A stretch of 40,752 nucleotides of DNA from Mycobacterium sp. (GTDB taxonomy: Bacteria; Actinomycetota; Actinomycetes; Mycobacteriales; Mycobacteriaceae): contig RXJD01000094.1 in the NCBI GenBank assembly GCA_003987775.1, positions 1 through 40,752 on the forward strand, in the 5' to 3' direction. Numbering within the stretch: position 1 is the stretch's first letter; the number at the start of each line of letters is the position of its first letter. Shown here in pieces: positions 1 to 9,057 of the stretch. The notes under the pieces were generated by a model that was given only the letters and a program-made list of their open reading frames with translations, was not told where the DNA came from and made no database searches. Position numbers and translations under genes: made by a program.

Positions 1-107
1 CCATCTCGTTCTACCGTGACCCGAATCGCCCCAACAGCGATCGAACAGGCCCCGTCCCAAACGCTCTTAATTCAGCAGTCTCCTAGAACGGGTTGCGCCC
101 GGTGGCG

Positions 108-602
<495 letters not shown>

Positions 603-1652
603 TCATTCGCTCCTCGAGCCGAGAACGGGATTCTCGCTTTCGACCCTACCCGGCGCGTATCCGTGTGCGGCAGCCACATCCGGGTGTGCGCGCACCCGGC
701 TCTTCCAGGCATTGCGGCCGTAGACGGAGTGGATCGGATCCGTCGGGTCGGGCGCCGGGCGCGCGCGTTCGGCCAACTCGGCGGGCAACGACAGCACCGG
801 CAACTGCGCCTGCAGCGCCGGGTTGAAGAAGTAGGGCACCGAGATCCGCTCGGCACCCGCGTCGGCCAGATTCACCCGGTGTTCGGTGGCGCGCAGGTAG
901 CCCCCGGTGGCCACCTCGAGCAACTCACCGATGTTGACGACGAAAGCGCCGTCCACCGGTGGGACGTCGACCCAGCGATCCTGCCCCGGAGACCGTCGTA
1001 CCTGCAAGCCCCGGCTGCCCGGCTCGGCCAGCAGCAGCGTGAGCACCCCGGAGTCCTTGTGAGCGCCGACGCCCTGCGGGGATGCGGCGTGCGCCGGGTA
1101 CCGGATGATCTTGATCAGCGTTGCGGGCCGGTCGGCAAAGGCCTCGTCGAAGACGTCCGGCGGGGCGCCGAGGGCGGCCGCCCAGTGCCGCAGCAACGTG
1201 CGCGCTACGCCGGACAACGCAGCATCCCACTGCGCGACGATGCCCGGCAGATCAGGCATGGCGGCCGGCCACTGGTTGGGGCCTTGCAGCCATAGATAGT
1301 CGGGCCGGCCGGGTCCGCCGATGGGCGGACGCTCCGGGCCGATGTCGATCTGCTCGCGCCAGTCGACTTCGCCCCGGGTCAACTCCCCACCCAGCCGGGT
1401 GTAGCCACGGAAGTGCGGGCTGCGCACCATCGCGATGGCATCCTTCTCGGCCTGCGGCAGCGCAAACAGCCGCCGCGCCGCATCGAGCACCCGGGCCACC
1501 AGCCCGGCGGGAACCCCGTGACCGAGCAGATAGAAGAAGCCCACCTCGTGTGCGGCCCGCCGCAGACTGGCGCGCAGCCGGTCGGAATCGGCCCCCAGAT
1601 CCACTATCGGAAGGGCCGTGACGCTCCCCACATTCGACATCCGCTCCATCAT
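603..1652 (-). CDS. 2-oxoglutarate/Fe(II)-dependent oxygenase, isopenicillin-N-synthase-like
   Basis: The 349-residue protein belongs to the DIOX_N plus 2OG-FeII_Oxy family. The N-terminal part has the family pattern LPIVDLG and HEVGFFYLLGHGVP (residues 14-48). The iron ligands are visible as H198 and D200 (GAHKDSG) and H258 (ATEHRV), and the 2-oxoglutarate-binding R-x-S is R269/S271 (ERISVPYFF). The length is normal and the core intact, so the enzyme should be active. Substrates of such enzymes vary widely (hydroxylation, desaturation, ring closure) and cannot be predicted here. Three ATG codons lie near the 5' end (1652, 1649, 1640); the last has GGAG just ahead of it, so the true start may be 12 bases shorter. 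The flavin reductase follows 6 bases after the stop. I do not recall this gene in the M. tuberculosis fadE5 region, so it looks like a lineage-specific insertion. Confidence 0.85.
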   Translation of the reverse strand: MMERMSNVGSVTALPIVDLGADSDRLRASLRRAAHEVGFFYLLGHGVPAGLVARVLDAARRLFALPQAEKDAIAMVRSPHFRGYTRLGGELTRGEVDWREQIDIGPERPPIGGPGRPDYLWLQGPNQWPAAMPDLPGIVAQWDAALSGVARTLLRHWAAALGAPPDVFDEAFADRPATLIKIIRYPAHAASPQGVGAHKDSGVLTLLLAEPGSRGLQVRRSPGQDRWVDVPPVDGAFVVNIGELLEVATGGYLRATEHRVNLADAGAERISVPYFFNPALQAQLPVLSLPAELAERARPAPDPTDPIHSVYGRNAWKSRVRAHPDVAAAHGYAPGRVESENPVLGSRSE

Positions 1653-1777
1653 CGCCGCAGGTAAGCAGGTATGCCAGGGCTGCGATCAGCCGTATCCCAA
1701 CCGGTTGGTTAGTTAGGCCGTGAAATGTTCCTCACATCGACTTGCGTTGAACAACGAAGCCGAGATATTTTAACGGT

Positions 1778-1793
1778 GTTACTGGTGGGTAAC
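1778..1793. promoter_or_regulatory. Inverted repeat upstream of fadE5
   Basis: The sequence GTTACT-ggtg-GGTAAC is a near-perfect dyad (one T:G mismatch at the inner edge) centred about 58 bases before the fadE5 start. A closely similar but perfect dyad, CTTACT-N4-AGTAAG, lies between fadA2 and fabG4. The size fits an operator for a TetR- or MarR-like dimer. The cognate regulator is not known from the sequence. Confidence 0.5.
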
Positions 1794-1843
1794 TTAGACC
1801 TAGTACCCAACCACAGGTGGCATTCTCAACGAGGAGGACCGTA

Positions 1844-3679
1844 GTGAGCCACTACAAGAGCAACGTTCGTGACCAGGAATTCAACCTGTTCGAGGTGCTG
1901 GGTGTCGACAAGGCGTTAGGCCAGGGTGAATTCAGCGACCTGGACGCCGACACCGGCCGCGAGATTCTGGCGGAAGTAGCCCGGTTGGCCGAAGGGCCCG
2001 TCGCCGAATCTTTCATCGAAGGTGACCGCAACCCGCCGACCTTCGACCCGAAGACTTTCTCGGTGACCTTGCCGGAGGCCTTCAAGAAGTCCGTCAACGC
2101 CGTGATCGACGCCGGCTGGGACAAGGCAGGCCTCGACGAGGCACTCGGCGGCATGCCGATGCCCAAGGCGCTGATGTGGGCCATCAACGAGCACATCCTG
2201 GGCTCCAACCCGGCGGTGTGGATGTACGCCGGCGGCGCCGGGTTCGCGCAGATTCTGTACCACCTCGGCACCGAGGAGCAGAAGAAGTGGGCCGTGCTGG
2301 CTGCCGAACGGCGCTGGGGCTCGACCATGGTGCTGACCGAGCCGGATGCCGGCTCCGACGTCGGCGCCGGCCGCACCAAGGCCATCCAGCAGGAGGACGG
2401 CACCTGGCACATCGAGGGTGTCAAGCGCTTCATCACCTCGGGTGACTCGGGCGACCTGTTCGAGAACATCTTCCACCTGGTGCTGGCCCGTCCGGAGGGC
2501 GCCGGTCCCGGCACCAAGGGGCTGTCGCTGTTCTTCGTGCCCAAGTTCCTGTTCGACCCGGAGACGGGCGAGCCGGGCGAGCGCAACGGCGTGTACGTCA
2601 CCAACGTCGAGCACAAGATGGGCCTGAAGGTTTCGGCCACCTGTGAGCTGTCCCTGGGCGTGCACGACAAGCCCGCCATCGGCTGGCTGGTCGGCGAGGT
2701 GCACGACGGTATTGCGCAGATGTTCGAGGTGATCGAGCAGGCCCGGATGATGGTGGGCACCAAGGCGATCGCCACGCTGTCCACCGGATACCTGAACGCA
2801 CTGGAGTACGCCAAGTCCCGCGTCCAGGGTGCCGACCTGACCCAGATGACCGACAAGACGGCTCCCCGGGTCACCATCACGCACCACCCCGACGTGCGCC
2901 GGTCGCTCATGACCCAGAAGGCATACGCCGAGGGCCTGCGGGCGCTCTACCTCTACACCGCCACGTTCCAGGACCCGGCGGTCGCCGAGGCGATCCACGG
3001 GGTGACGCCGGAGCTGGCCGCCAAGATCAACGACCTGCTGCTCCCGATCGTCAAGGGTGTCGGCTCCGAGCAGGCCTACGCCAAGCTCACCGAGAGCCTG
3101 CAGACCTTCGGTGGGTCCGGCTTCCTGCAGGACTACCCGGTGGAGCAGTACATCCGGGACGCCAAGATCGACTCCCTGTACGAGGGCACCACCGCCATCC
3201 AGGCGCAGGACTTCTTCTTCCGCAAGATCGTGCGCGACAAGGGCGTGGCCCTGGCGCACGTGTCGGGCGAGATCCAGAAGTTCGTCGACAGCGAGTCCGG
3301 CAACGGGCGGCTCAAGAGCGAGCGGGCGCTGCTGGCCAAGGCACTCACCGACGTCCAGGCGATGGCTGCCTCGCTGACCGGCTACCTGATGGCCGCTCAG
3401 GAGGACGTCACCAGCCTCTACAAGGTGGGCCTGGGTTCGGTGCGGTTCCTGATGAGCGTCGGCGACCTGGTCATCGGCTGGTTGCTGCAGCGTCAGGCCG
3501 CCGTGGCCATCGAGGCCCTGGACGCCGGAGCCGACGGTGCCGAGCGGTCCTTCTACGAGGGCAAGATCGCGGTCGCGTCGTTCTTCGCGAAGAACTTCCT
3601 ACCGCTGTTGACCAGCACCCGCGAGGTGATCGAGACCCTGGACAACGACATCATGGAGCTCGACGAAGCCGCTTTCTGA
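1844..3679 (+). CDS. fadE5: Acyl-CoA dehydrogenase FadE5
   Basis: The 611-residue FAD-dependent acyl-CoA dehydrogenase oxidises acyl-CoA to trans-2-enoyl-CoA. The start chosen is GTG at 1844 ([18 protein letters not shown]), which has GAGGAGG at 1831-1837 and matches mycobacterial FadE5. An in-frame start codon at 1817 is upstream of that ribosome site and is rejected. Visible motifs: the FAD/substrate stretch [13 protein letters not shown], the flavin-domain segment [20 protein letters not shown], and the catalytic base E447 in YEGTTAIQ, followed by the C-terminal helical extension found in these roughly 600-residue ACADs. From memory, E447 is also the catalytic base in the M. smegmatis homologue. 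The gene stands alone on its strand, bounded by an inverted repeat upstream and a strong terminator downstream. fadA2, fabG4 and htdX nearby supply the other steps of the cycle. Confidence 0.96.
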   Translation: MSHYKSNVRDQEFNLFEVLGVDKALGQGEFSDLDADTGREILAEVARLAEGPVAESFIEGDRNPPTFDPKTFSVTLPEAFKKSVNAVIDAGWDKAGLDEALGGMPMPKALMWAINEHILGSNPAVWMYAGGAGFAQILYHLGTEEQKKWAVLAAERRWGSTMVLTEPDAGSDVGAGRTKAIQQEDGTWHIEGVKRFITSGDSGDLFENIFHLVLARPEGAGPGTKGLSLFFVPKFLFDPETGEPGERNGVYVTNVEHKMGLKVSATCELSLGVHDKPAIGWLVGEVHDGIAQMFEVIEQARMMVGTKAIATLSTGYLNALEYAKSRVQGADLTQMTDKTAPRVTITHHPDVRRSLMTQKAYAEGLRALYLYTATFQDPAVAEAIHGVTPELAAKINDLLLPIVKGVGSEQAYAKLTESLQTFGGSGFLQDYPVEQYIRDAKIDSLYEGTTAIQAQDFFFRKIVRDKGVALAHVSGEIQKFVDSESGNGRLKSERALLAKALTDVQAMAASLTGYLMAAQEDVTSLYKVGLGSVRFLMSVGDLVIGWLLQRQAAVAIEALDAGADGAERSFYEGKIAVASFFAKNFLPLLTSTREVIETLDNDIMELDEAAF

Positions 3680-3691
3680 GTAGCTACGACG

Positions 3692-3722
3692 AAAATCCCC
3701 CCGCTGCGGCGGGGGGATTTTT
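3692..3722 (+). terminator. Rho-independent terminator after fadE5 (bidirectional form)
   Basis: A perfect 13-bp stem (AAAATCCCCCCGC pairing with GCGGGGGGATTTT) closes a TGCG tetraloop, followed by further T residues. It begins 12 bases after the fadE5 stop. Because the outer stem is A-rich on one side and T-rich on the other, it could also stop transcription arriving from the fadA2 side. Confidence 0.9.
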
Positions 3723-3863
3723 GCGTCTGGCGGCGATTCCGTTGGGCCCACCGGCGCGACACTGACACCACACACACGACACGCCGTGAAGGGTGTGCGC
3801 ACGTTCAATCTCGGCGCAGGCGCCGGATTCAAAGCGGGGTGCGGGACGGAGCGGCCGGAACGC

Positions 3864-3901
3864 AAAAAGACCGCCGCTGGATCCCCTCACTCCAGCGGCG
3901 G
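3864..3901 (-). terminator. Rho-independent terminator after fadA2
   Basis: An 11-bp perfect stem (3871-3881 with 3891-3901, CCGCCGCTGGA and its complement) has a 9-base loop. Read on the minus strand it is followed by TCTTTTT (3864-3870), the polarity expected for transcripts coming from fadA2, whose stop lies about 175 bases upstream of it. Confidence 0.75.
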
Positions 3902-4077
3902 CCCTTCTCGTTCGCCCGTCCACGCTGACCGGCAATCGATCCAGGGATTGCCCCGCGTTGCCGTCGGGGTCGGGGGGTCAGACCACAACACGGGGCTATC
4001 CGTTCGAGCGGTTACCCATATGTGCGCGTGCCTAACCAAATAAATCCAAAATTTGACCGGTGATTTTCAGCACGCCG

Positions 4078-5385
4078 TCAGGCCTCGAGAATCGCAGCCA
4101 CGCCCTGTCCGCCGGCAGCACAGATCGAGATCAGCGCGCGCGCCTGGCCGCCCGTTTCGGCCTTCTTCTGCGCCAGTTGCTTGGCCGTCTGCGCCAGGAT
4201 GCGCCCGCCAGTGGCCGCAAACGGATGCCCCGCGGCCAGTGACGACCCGTTGACGTTCAGCTTGGACCGGTCGATGGAGCCCAGCGCAGCGTCGAGCCCC
4301 AGCCGCTCCTTGCAGTACTCCTCGGACTCCCACGCCTGCAGGTGCGCCAGCACCACCGAAGCGAACGCCTCGTGGATCTCGTAAAAGTCGAAATCCTGCA
4401 AGCTCAGACCGTTACGCGCGAGCAGGCGCGGAACCGCGTAGGTGGGCGCCATCAACAGTCCGTCGTATCCGTTGACGTAGTCGACGGCGGCGGTCTCGGA
4501 GTCCACCAGGAAGGCCAGCGGCGCCACGTTGTGGTCGGCCGCCCACTGCTCGGTGGCCAGCAACGCCACCGAGGCGCCGTCGGTCAGCGGGGTCGAGTTG
4601 CCGGCGGTCATGGTCGCGTCGCCGGCCTTCACCCCGAACACCGGGCGCAGGGTGGCCAGCTTCTCCGGACTGGAATTGGGCCGCAGGTTGTCGTCGCGGT
4701 ACAGGCCCAGGAAGGGCGACACCAGGTCGTCGAAGAAGCCGCGGTCGTAGGCGTCGGCCATGTTTCGGTGGCTGGCGACGGCCAGTTCGTCCTGGTCGAC
4801 GCGCTTGATCCCCATCTCTTTGGCGGTGACGGCGGCGTGCTCGCCCATGGACTTGCCGGTGCGTGGCTCGCTGTTGGCCGGGATCTCGATACCCAGGTTG
4901 GCCGGCAGGGTGCCCACCAGCTTCAGCCGCTGCACGTTGGACTTGGCTCGCCGCAGCTTGAGCAGGGTGCGGCGAAGGTCGTCGCCCAGTCCGATCGGCG
5001 GGTCGGAGGTGGTGTCAACGCCCCCGGCCGCCGCAACGTCATAGCGGCCCGCCGCAATGCCGTCTGCGGCCGCGATGGCCGCCTGCAGACCGGTGCCGCA
5101 GGCCTGCTGGATGTCGAAGGCCGGAGTGTGCGGGTTCAGTTCCGAGCCGAGCACGCATTCGCGCATGAGATTGAAGTCGCGGCTGTGCTTGAGCACCGCG
5201 CCACCGACCACCGCGCCCAGGCGCTCGCCCCGCAGGTTGAATCGGTCCACCAGTCCGCTCAGAGCAGCGGTGAACATGTCCTGGTTGGACGCGTCCGCGT
5301 AGGCGCCGTCCGAGCGTGCGAAGGGGATACGGTTGCCGCCGAGTACTGCGACGCGGCGCTTGGTCTGGTCACTGGCAGGGGCCAC
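4078..5385 (-). CDS. fadA2: Acetyl-CoA acyltransferase (thiolase) FadA2
   Basis: The 435-residue thiolase cleaves 3-ketoacyl-CoA with CoA, or condenses acyl units in reverse. The nucleophilic cysteine is C96 in DIQQACGTGLQAA. The second site is in NVNGSSLAAGHPFAATGGR (GHP histidine), and the C-terminal general-acid cysteine is in ISICAAGGQGVAA. The start is GTG at 5385 with GGAG about six bases upstream. The gene is divergent from fabG4. The roughly 125-base region between them carries a perfect CTTACT-N4-AGTAAG dyad and so probably contains promoters for both directions. Length and position agree with M. tuberculosis fadA2 (Rv0243). Together with FadE5, HtdX and FabG4 it completes a cycle whose hydroxyacyl intermediate has (R) stereochemistry, as inferred from the HtdX and FabG4 families. 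Confidence 0.95.
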   Translation of the reverse strand: MAPASDQTKRRVAVLGGNRIPFARSDGAYADASNQDMFTAALSGLVDRFNLRGERLGAVVGGAVLKHSRDFNLMRECVLGSELNPHTPAFDIQQACGTGLQAAIAAADGIAAGRYDVAAAGGVDTTSDPPIGLGDDLRRTLLKLRRAKSNVQRLKLVGTLPANLGIEIPANSEPRTGKSMGEHAAVTAKEMGIKRVDQDELAVASHRNMADAYDRGFFDDLVSPFLGLYRDDNLRPNSSPEKLATLRPVFGVKAGDATMTAGNSTPLTDGASVALLATEQWAADHNVAPLAFLVDSETAAVDYVNGYDGLLMAPTYAVPRLLARNGLSLQDFDFYEIHEAFASVVLAHLQAWESEEYCKERLGLDAALGSIDRSKLNVNGSSLAAGHPFAATGGRILAQTAKQLAQKKAETGGQARALISICAAGGQGVAAILEA

Positions 5386-5465
5386 TGTTGTCTCCGTCGA
5401 TCACCGGTAGTCCGGGGGGTTAGTTTTGGGGTATCAGCGTTTCGCAGGCAATACTACCCAGTGTT

Positions 5466-5481
5466 CTTACTCTCAAGTAAG
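5466..5481. promoter_or_regulatory. Perfect inverted repeat in the fadA2-fabG4 promoter region
   Basis: CTTACT-ctca-AGTAAG is a perfect 6-bp dyad with a 4-base spacer, 30 bases before the fabG4 start and 80 bases before the fadA2 start. A weaker neighbouring copy, ATACT-accc-AGTGT, lies at 5451-5464. A related dyad precedes fadE5 at 1778-1793. This suggests one shared dimeric regulator for the cluster, which remains unidentified. Confidence 0.55.
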
Positions 5482-5510
5482 TTCGTCCCCTGACACGGAA
5501 GGCAAGCTCA

Positions 5511-6875
5511 GTGGCACCCAAGGTCTCGCCCGATCTGTTCTCCCAGGTGGTCAACTCCGGCCCCGGATCGTTCCTGGCCAAGCAACTTGGAGTCCCCCAA
5601 CCCGAAACGCTGCGCCGGTACCGGCCGGGCGATCCGCCGCTGGCCGGGTCGCTGCTGATCGGCGGTGCGGGCCGGGTTGCCGAGCCGCTGCGGGCGGCGC
5701 TGGAATCCGACTACGACCTGGTGGGTAACAACCTGGGCGGACGGTGGGCGGACTCGTTCGGCGGCCTGGTGTTCGACGCCACCGGCATCACCGAGCCGAC
5801 CGGCCTCAAGGCCCTGCACGACTTCTTCACTCCCGTCGTGCGCAACCTCGGCCCGTCGGCGCGGGTCGTGGTGGTAGGCACCACGCCGGACGCGATCGAG
5901 AGCCCACACGAGCGCATCGCTCAGCGCGCACTGGAGGGCTTCACCCGCTCGGTCGGCAAGGAACTGCGCCGCGGCGGCACCTCGGCGCTGGTGTACCTGG
6001 CGCCGGACGCCAAACCGGCCGCCACCGGCCTGGAATCCACCATGCGGTTCATCCTCTCGGCCAAGTCGGCCTACGTCGACGGCCAGGTGTTCTACGTCGG
6101 CGCGGCCGACTCGACGCCGCCGGCCGACTGGGACCGGCCGCTGGACGGCAAGGTCGCGATCGTCACCGGGGCCGCGCGCGGCATCGGCGCCACCATCGCG
6201 GAGGTGTTCGGCCGGGACGGCGCCCGCGTCGTCGCGATCGACGTGGAATCAGCCGCCGAGGCGCTGGCGGAGACCGCGAGCAAGGTGGGCGGCACCCCGT
6301 TGTGGCTGGACGTCACGGCCGAGGACGCGGTCGAGAAGATCTCCGAGCACCTGCGCGACCACCACGGCGGCAAGGCCGACATCCTGGTGAACAACGCCGG
6401 CATCACCCGCGACAAGCTGCTGGCCAACATGGACGACGCCCGCTGGGACGCCGTGATCGCCGTCAATCTGCTTGCGCCGCTGCGGCTCACCGAAGGACTG
6501 GTGGCCAACGGCACCCTCGGCGACGGCGGCCGGGTGATCGGGTTGTCGTCGATCGCCGGGATCGCGGGCAACCGCGGCCAGACCAACTACGGCACCACCA
6601 AGGCCGGCATGATCGGCATCACCCAGGCACTGGCTCCGCAACTGGCCGAAAAGGGCATCACTATCAACGCGGTGGCGCCCGGCTTCATCGAGACCGAGAT
6701 GACGGCCGCCATCCCGCTGGCCACCCGCGAGGTGGCCCGCCGAATGAACTCGATGCTGCAGGGCGGCCAGCCCGTCGACGTCGCCGAGACCATCGCCTAT
6801 TTCGCGAGCCCGGCCTCGAACGCCGTGACGGGTAATGTGATCCGGGTCTGCGGCCAGGCGATGATCGGGGCCTGA
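5511..6875 (+). CDS. fabG4: High-molecular-weight 3-ketoacyl reductase FabG4
   Basis: The 454-residue protein has the HMwFabG architecture: an N-terminal flavodoxin-like Rossmann domain (about 1-200), then a complete short-chain dehydrogenase/reductase domain. The cofactor loop is TGAARGIG from T219. The catalytic set is S347, Y360 and K364 (LSSIAG...TNYGTTKAG), the numbering I recall for the M. tuberculosis enzyme. Family knowledge says HMwFabG enzymes use NADH to reduce 3-ketoacyl-CoA to (R)-3-hydroxyacyl-CoA, reversibly. The start is GTG at 5511 with GGAAGG at 5497-5502. htdX begins 2 bases after the stop, so the two are one operon. The divergent partner is fadA2. Confidence 0.95.
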   Translation: MAPKVSPDLFSQVVNSGPGSFLAKQLGVPQPETLRRYRPGDPPLAGSLLIGGAGRVAEPLRAALESDYDLVGNNLGGRWADSFGGLVFDATGITEPTGLKALHDFFTPVVRNLGPSARVVVVGTTPDAIESPHERIAQRALEGFTRSVGKELRRGGTSALVYLAPDAKPAATGLESTMRFILSAKSAYVDGQVFYVGAADSTPPADWDRPLDGKVAIVTGAARGIGATIAEVFGRDGARVVAIDVESAAEALAETASKVGGTPLWLDVTAEDAVEKISEHLRDHHGGKADILVNNAGITRDKLLANMDDARWDAVIAVNLLAPLRLTEGLVANGTLGDGGRVIGLSSIAGIAGNRGQTNYGTTKAGMIGITQALAPQLAEKGITINAVAPGFIETEMTAAIPLATREVARRMNSMLQGGQPVDVAETIAYFASPASNAVTGNVIRVCGQAMIGA

Positions 6876-6877
6876 CA

Positions 6878-7732
6878 GTGAACCAACCCAGTGGGCTTCG
6901 CAACATGCTGCGGGCAGTGGCCGGGGCGCTGCCGGTAGTGTCCCGGTCCGACCAGCTGCCCAACCGCTCCGTCACGGTGGAGGAACTGCCGATCGACGCC
7001 GCGAACGTGGCCGCTTACGCGGCGGTCACCGGGCTGCGCTTCGGCAACAATGTGCCGCTGACGTATCCCTTCGCACTGACCTTCCCGTCGGTGATGTCGT
7101 TGGTGACCGGCTTCGACTTCCCGTTCTCCGCAATGGGTTCGGTGCACACCGAGAACCAGATCACGCAGTACCGGCCGATCTCGGTGACCGACACGGTCGG
7201 CGTGCGGGTGCACGCCGAGAACCTGCGCGAGCACCGCAAGGGTCTGCTGGTCGACCTGGTCACCGACGTCAGCGTCGGCAACGAACCGGCGTGGCACCAG
7301 GTGACCACCTTCCTGCACCAGCAGCGCACCAGCCTGTCCGACGAGCCCAAGCCGCCGCCGCAGAAGCAGCCCAAGCTGCCGCCGCCGTCGGCGGTGCTGC
7401 GCATCACCCCGTCGCAGATCCGTCGTTACGCCGCAGTCGGCGGCGACCACAATCCGATCCACACCAGCTCGGTGGCCGCCAAGCTGTTCGGCTTCCCCAC
7501 CGTCATCGCTCACGGAATGTTCAGTGCCGCAGCGGTTTTGGCGAATATCGAAGCCCACTTCCCGGATGCCGTACGGTATTCGGTGCGGTTCGGCAAGCCG
7601 GTGCTGTTGCCGGCGACCGCGGGGCTCTACATCGACGAGCGCAAAGTCGATGGGCAAGACGGATGGGAGTTGTCGCTGCGCCACATCTCCAAGGGCTACC
7701 CGCACCTGACGGGGACGGTTCAGCCCCTCTAG
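6878..7732 (+). CDS. htdX: (R)-specific 3-hydroxyacyl dehydratase HtdX (MaoC-like)
   Basis: The 284-residue double-hotdog protein has a degenerate N-terminal hotdog followed by an active MaoC-like C-terminal domain. The hydratase-2 signature is clear: YAAVGGDHNPIH with D190 and H195, then FPTVIAHGM. Such enzymes interconvert (R)-3-hydroxyacyl and trans-2-enoyl thioesters. A proline-rich linker (KPPPQKQPKLPPP) joins the domains. The GTG start lies 2 bases after the fabG4 stop, indicating translational coupling. FabG4 uses the same hydroxyacyl stereochemistry. The stop codon overlaps the stop of the convergent ClC gene within a CTAG tetranucleotide (7729-7732). Confidence 0.93.
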   Translation: MNQPSGLRNMLRAVAGALPVVSRSDQLPNRSVTVEELPIDAANVAAYAAVTGLRFGNNVPLTYPFALTFPSVMSLVTGFDFPFSAMGSVHTENQITQYRPISVTDTVGVRVHAENLREHRKGLLVDLVTDVSVGNEPAWHQVTTFLHQQRTSLSDEPKPPPQKQPKLPPPSAVLRITPSQIRRYAAVGGDHNPIHTSSVAAKLFGFPTVIAHGMFSAAAVLANIEAHFPDAVRYSVRFGKPVLLPATAGLYIDERKVDGQDGWELSLRHISKGYPHLTGTVQPL

Positions 7733-9015
7733 CCCGCCCGGTCGTCCAGCCGCCTGCGACGCCGGCGCAGCGCGAGCCTGTCCAGCGTGTGCGCTCCGAC
7801 CGCGGTGACGGCGAACACGAGCAGCATCCAGATCGGCGGCCGCGCCAACTCCCAGACGAACAGCGCCGCCCAGATCGGCGAGCCCTGCGTCACCGCAAGC
7901 ACCCCGGCGGCGGCGCCCAGCGAGATCACCGGCCCGTGCAGGTGCGTTCCCGCCACCTGATTGAGGCTCAGCACCAGCAGGGTCCCGGCCGCCGCCCCGG
8001 TGGCCAGCGACGGGGTGAGCAGGCCGCCGGCGCCGCCGGCGCGCAGGAACAGCGCCGTCAGCACCGGTTTGAGCGCCAGGATGACGGCCGCTGATGCCAG
8101 TGTCATGCCGGAGGCGAGGCTGACGGTGAGCACGCTCTTGCCGTTGCCGGGCAGTTCGGGCCACCAGTGCGAACAGATTCCGGTCAGCAACCCGGCGCCG
8201 GCCAGGGCGGGGATCAGCACCCAGGATCGGATGAGTTGCGCCGGGCGCGCTGCGGCGATGATCTTGTTGAACACCCAGCCTACTGCGAAGGCGATCGGTG
8301 CCAGGGCCAGCCCGTGCGCACTCAGCAGGTACGCGGATTCCGCACTGGGCCAATGCAGTTCGTTCTGGTCGTGGGTGACCGCCGAGCCGACCGCGACGGC
8401 CAGGCTCGACGTGATCAACGCGGCGCCGACAGCGCGCAGCCGCCAGGTGTTCAGCAGAATCCGCAATGTGAAGAGCGCACCGGCCAGCGGGACTGCGTAC
8501 ACCGCGCCGAGCCCGGCGCCGGCGGCGCAGGCCAGCAGGATCTCCCGGTCGCCCGGCGACAGCCGCTTCAGCCAGGACGTACCGAAATCGCCTAGCACAG
8601 CCGCGAATTGGCGCGGCGCGCCTTCGCGGCCCAGGGAGGCGCCGGAGCCGACCAGGACCACCTGAAGCATGGCGTCGATGCTCCAGGTCAGCCGCGGCAC
8701 CCGTTCGTGCCGGGCGATGGTGCCCGCCAGCGGCGGCACCGGCACTCGGCGCCGCAGTAGCCACCAGCCCAGGCCGGCCAGTGCCGCGCCGATCATAGGG
8801 CCCACCGCCCGCCGGACCGGGCTGCTGCCGGTGATCCCGTCGAGCAGCGAGCCGAAAGTGTAGTGATACGTGAGGTGTTCGACCGAACGCAGCACCACCG
8901 TGGTGGTCAACCCGGCCAGACCGGCCAGCAGGCCCACGATGACGACCGCACAGAAGAAGGCACAGAAATAGTCCGGGCCGGGCTTTCGGGGCACGCCTGC
9001 CGACAATACGGCCAC
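7729..9015 (-). CDS. ClC-family chloride channel or chloride/proton antiporter
   Basis: The 428-residue polytopic membrane protein has ClC selectivity-filter motifs: GSGASLGREGAPRQ (the GxGxPx region with the gating glutamate of GREG kept) and GGLLTPSLATGAAAG, the GxFxP-like segment. About ten hydrophobic helices are visible, with an arginine-rich C-terminus (RRRRRRLDD) and no CBS domains. A role in chloride or acid handling is inferred from the family; transporter versus channel cannot be decided. The start is uncertain: GTG at 9015 is used, but an in-frame GTG a few codons later (before PRKPGPDYF) is equally possible. I do not recall a ClC gene at this place in M. tuberculosis, where the toxin-antitoxin pair Rv0239-Rv0240 sits between htdX and the TetR gene. 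Confidence 0.85.
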   Translation of the reverse strand: MAVLSAGVPRKPGPDYFCAFFCAVVIVGLLAGLAGLTTTVVLRSVEHLTYHYTFGSLLDGITGSSPVRRAVGPMIGAALAGLGWWLLRRRVPVPPLAGTIARHERVPRLTWSIDAMLQVVLVGSGASLGREGAPRQFAAVLGDFGTSWLKRLSPGDREILLACAAGAGLGAVYAVPLAGALFTLRILLNTWRLRAVGAALITSSLAVAVGSAVTHDQNELHWPSAESAYLLSAHGLALAPIAFAVGWVFNKIIAAARPAQLIRSWVLIPALAGAGLLTGICSHWWPELPGNGKSVLTVSLASGMTLASAAVILALKPVLTALFLRAGGAGGLLTPSLATGAAAGTLLVLSLNQVAGTHLHGPVISLGAAAGVLAVTQGSPIWAALFVWELARPPIWMLLVFAVTAVGAHTLDRLALRRRRRRLDDRAG

Positions 9016-9057
9016 CGAAGCGGTTGCGCACCGGTTGCCGGCGGTCCATGATGACGC

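Larger units (their letters stand above)
3680..4077. other. Intergenic region between convergent fadE5 and fadA2
   Basis: This 398-base stretch separates the convergent stops of fadE5 and fadA2. It holds two intrinsic terminators, described separately, one near each gene. Short ORFs are present, but none has a ribosome site or protein-like composition. The last 60 bases before fadA2 are relatively AT-rich (around 4036-4055). I see no RNA gene. Confidence 0.6.

Noticed and set aside
1-107. A possible minus-strand start codon at 2-4 for a further gene of the flavin reductase operon, or the end of a plus-strand gene
   Set aside because: Only a few bases are inside the window, so neither can be supported. 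No clear feature is seen in these 107 bases.
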